A stretch of 41,042 bases of DNA from DASSCW01 sp036556695 (GTDB lineage: Bacteria > Chloroflexota > Limnocylindria > QHBO01): contig DATBIY010000062.1 in assembly GCA_036556695.1 (NCBI GenBank), positions 1-41,042 on the forward strand, given 5' to 3'. Below the pieces are notes generated by a model, which saw nothing but the letters and a program-made list of their open reading frames with translations, did not search any database and was not told the DNA's origin. This document shows, in pieces, positions 39,017-41,042 of this stretch. The position numbers and the translations under genes are program-made. The stretch's first letter is position 1. Each line of letters starts with the position of its first letter.

Positions 39017-40825
39017 TTGAGCCGATTCGCGAAGCTGGCCATCGCCGCTGCCATCGCCACCTACGTGCTGATTGCCGTGGGCGGTCTGGTGCGTGCCACC
39101 GACTCCGGGCTTGCCTGCCCGGACTGGCCGGGTTGCTTCGCCTTCAATGATTGGATTCCGGCCGCCGATGCGCACGTCTGGATCGAGCACACCCACCGCC
39201 TGGTCGCTGCCGTGGCGGTCGGGCCGCTGGTGGGGCTCATCGGCCTCATCACCCTCCTCACCAGTCGCCGGCACGACCGCGTCATGCTGGCCGCGGCGGT
39301 CCTGGCGGGCGTGCTGGTCATCGTCCAGTCGCTGCTCGGCCGGCTGGTCGTCTTCCAGGGCCTGCCGCGCGAGCTGGTGACCGCCCACCTGGGCATGGCG
39401 CTCACGGTGCTGGCCATGACCATCCTGATCGCCGATCGCGCGGCCAGCGGCCCGATGCCCGGGCGCCGCAGCGCGCTGCCGAGCACGCTCATCGGCGTCA
39501 CCGGCCTCGCGGTCTTCGCACAGATGCTGCTGGGCTCGTGGGTGACCGGCCACAACGCCGGGCTCGCCTACGGCGACTTCCCGCTGATGGGCGGCCAGCT
39601 GCTGCCGGTGATCGGCACTGTCGAGCAGGCCATCCAGGTCGCGCACCGCGGCCTTGCGTTCGTGGTCCTGCTCCTGGTGCTGTGGATGGCCTGGGCCGTG
39701 CGCCGCGCGACGCAGGAACGGCTGCCGCGCCGGCTGGCGGCCATCGCGGCACTGCTGATCGTGGTGCAGCTGCTGCTGGGCGCGGCCAACGTGTGGTCCC
39801 GTCTCTCGGCGCTGTTCGTCGTCCCGCACCTGGCGGTTGGCGCGGCCCTCTTCGCGATCTGCGTGTGGCTCCTGCTGGCGGCGCTCCGCGAGACGGCCGG
39901 CGCCACCGTGGATCACGCCGCGGCGGAGGGGGTTGCCAGCCGCGCGGATCGCGGTGGCGCGGTTCGGGCATACATCGCCCTCACCAAGCCGCGGATCATC
40001 GAGCTGCTGCTGGTGACCACCATTCCGACCATGGTGCTCGCGCAGCGGGGCCTGCCCAATCTCTGGCTGATGGCGGCGGTGATCATCGGCGGCACCATGG
40101 CCGCCGGCGGGGCGAATGCCATCAACCAGTTCATCGATCGCGACATCGACGACGTCATGCGCCGCACCCGCCACCGCCCGCTGCCGCGCCATGCGGTCAC
40201 TCCGTCGAATGCGCTGGCCTTCGGCGTTGTGCTGAGCATCGGCTCATTCGCCTGGCTCACGCTCACGGTGAATATGCTGTCGGCTGTGCTGGCGGCCAGC
40301 GCCATTGGCTTCTACGTCTTCGTCTACACCCTGTGGCTGAAGCGCAGCACGCCGCAGAACATCGTCATTGGTGGCGCGGCGGGCTGCGTGCCGGTGCTCG
40401 TCGCGTGGGCGGCGGTGACCGGGACGGTCGGCATCCCGGCGCTGATCCTGTTCGGCATCGTCTTCTACTGGACGCCGCCGCACTTTTGGGCGCTGGCGCT
40501 GCGCTACAAGGGCGACTACGCCGCGGCCAACGTGCCCATGATGCCGGTGGTCCGCGGGGAGGCCGAGACGGCGCGTCAGATCGTGCTCTACACCCTGCTG
40601 CTGGTGGCGGTCAGCCTGCTGCTCTTCCCCGCTGCTGAAATGGGGCTGATCTACCTGGTCAGCGCGCTGGCGCTGGGCGGCGCCTTCGTCTGGTACGCGC
40701 TGCGCGTGATGCACAACCTTGCCGATGGGCGCGCCGCCATCAGCCTCTTCCGCTTCTCGATCAGCTACCTGACCCTGCTGTTCGCCGCGGTCGCGGTCGA
40801 CAGCTTCATCCGGCTGACCGTCTAG
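39017..40825 (+). CDS. ctaB: Fused heme A synthase (CtaA/COX15) - heme O synthase (CtaB/COX10)
   Basis: 602 aa. Residues 1-300 are CtaA-like: eight helices with heme-ligating histidines in WIEHTHRL, TAHLGMALTVLAM, VAHRGLAF and PHLAVGAALF, and a Cys pair in LACPDWPGC of the first external loop. After a short linker, residues about 315-602 are CtaB, the UbiA-fold protoheme IX farnesyltransferase, with NQFIDRDIDDVMRRTRHRPLP and YWTPPHFWALALRYKGDY. The two enzymes act in sequence (heme B to O to A) for aa3-type cytochrome oxidase. TTG start with GGAGG 11 nt upstream. Fused forms are known in Chloroflexota, so this is consistent with the suggested lineage rather than novel. Confidence 0.93.
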   Translation: MSRFAKLAIAAAIATYVLIAVGGLVRATDSGLACPDWPGCFAFNDWIPAADAHVWIEHTHRLVAAVAVGPLVGLIGLITLLTSRRHDRVMLAAAVLAGVLVIVQSLLGRLVVFQGLPRELVTAHLGMALTVLAMTILIADRAASGPMPGRRSALPSTLIGVTGLAVFAQMLLGSWVTGHNAGLAYGDFPLMGGQLLPVIGTVEQAIQVAHRGLAFVVLLLVLWMAWAVRRATQERLPRRLAAIAALLIVVQLLLGAANVWSRLSALFVVPHLAVGAALFAICVWLLLAALRETAGATVDHAAAEGVASRADRGGAVRAYIALTKPRIIELLLVTTIPTMVLAQRGLPNLWLMAAVIIGGTMAAGGANAINQFIDRDIDDVMRRTRHRPLPRHAVTPSNALAFGVVLSIGSFAWLTLTVNMLSAVLAASAIGFYVFVYTLWLKRSTPQNIVIGGAAGCVPVLVAWAAVTGTVGIPALILFGIVFYWTPPHFWALALRYKGDYAAANVPMMPVVRGEAETARQIVLYTLLLVAVSLLLFPAAEMGLIYLVSALALGGAFVWYALRVMHNLADGRAAISLFRFSISYLTLLFAAVAVDSFIRLTV

Positions 40826-40831
40826 AGGGCT

Positions 40832-40891
40832 GGCCCCCGCCAGGGCGGCCCCCGCCACGGCGGCCCCCGCCACGGCGGCCCCCGCCAGGGC
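40832..40891 (+). repeat. Tandem repeat, four copies of a 15-bp unit
   Basis: Unit ggcccccgccASggc (S is G or C) at 40832-40846, 40847-40861, 40862-40876 and 40877-40891, beginning 6 nt after the ctaA-ctaB stop. The outer two copies have G, the inner two C. The unit is a multiple of three but does not continue the open frame. It could form GC-rich structure in the mRNA 3' end. Confidence 0.85.
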
Positions 40892-40905
40892 GGGCCATGA
40901 CGGGC

Positions 40906-41024
40906 ATTACTCCCCGGTTATGGAAATGACCGAATCGACCGGATTCATGTCGCTGGCATGACCCCGGGTCTTAGAACCGGCGCATCTCAGCCGATTTCGG
41001 TCATTCTCATGACCCCGGAGTGAT
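40906..41024. repeat. Imperfect inverted-repeat element (MITE-like or interspersed repeat)
   Basis: Left arm 40906-40937 and right arm 40992-41024 are reverse complements over about 32 bp, with roughly six mismatches and a one-base gap. The ends read ATTACTCC and GGAGTGAT. The centre repeats CATGACCCCGG, also found in the right arm (40958-40968 and 41009-41019). Much lower GC than neighbouring genes. No ORF is present, and the window ends 18 bp later. Confidence 0.55.
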
Positions 41025-41042
41025 ATTCCATCGGGTAGCAGG

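Overview
This is a contiguous high-GC bacterial chromosomal segment of about 41 kb, densely coding on both strands. It carries one tRNA and no recognisable phage, plasmid, insertion sequence or CRISPR array. Gene content points to an aerobic, free-living, non-proteobacterial organism: a fused heme A/heme O synthase, U-type sirtuin, DUF2236/MpaB protein, WYL and HxlR regulators, and many starts preceded by a -10 box only 6-10 nt away, which suggests leaderless mRNAs. I favour Chloroflexota (Limnocylindria/Thermomicrobia-like) over Actinomycetota, but this is inference from gene content, not a phylogeny.

Layout, left to right. 1-1052: 3'-truncated PIG-V/COG5542 mannosyltransferase-like membrane protein, then tRNA-Pro(CGG). 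1223-5848 (-): apparent operon of a KdpD-like kinase lacking the usual N-terminal sensor, a KdpE-like regulator, a 97-aa unknown and a KimA-type potassium importer. 5931-8110 (-): cold shock protein, membrane adenylate cyclase and a GlsB/YeaQ-type stress protein. 8249-11500 (+): hemerythrin, unknown, CorA, sirtuin, GNAT. 11529-14103 (-): panB, panC and a DUF2520 reductase-like gene that may stand in for panE. 14131-15297 (+): YcaQ/AlkZ-like DNA glycosylase. 15294-17919 (-): HtrA-like protease without an export signal, UBP-type zinc finger and FAD oxidoreductase, divergent from an HxlR regulator. 18560-19837 (+): ArsR-SRPBCC fusion plus an SRPBCC paralogue. 19891-23667: small membrane protein, NiCoT-type Ni/Co permease divergent from a Fur-family regulator that overlaps an atypical ureohydrolase, then a WYL regulator. 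23642-33439 (-): possible small ORF, secreted multidomain nuclease, three-gene ABC exporter, second CorA, large unknown membrane protein and a PLL-like lectin fragment. 33503-38911 (+): tightly packed run of tryptophanase, KamB-like 16S rRNA m1A1408 methyltransferase, zinc-ribbon protein, DHA2 efflux pump, rhomboid protease and MpaB-like protein. 39017-40825 (+): ctaA-ctaB fusion. The end holds a 15-bp tandem repeat and an imperfect inverted-repeat element.

The most notable groupings are the KamB-like methyltransferase between tryptophanase and an efflux pump; the nickel-transporter/Fur/ureohydrolase cluster, in which the ureohydrolase lacks two usual active-site histidines; the Kdp-type two-component system placed over a KimA importer rather than kdpFABC; and the ArsR-SRPBCC fusion that keeps an internal ribosome-binding site. 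No gene spacer exceeds 300 bases.
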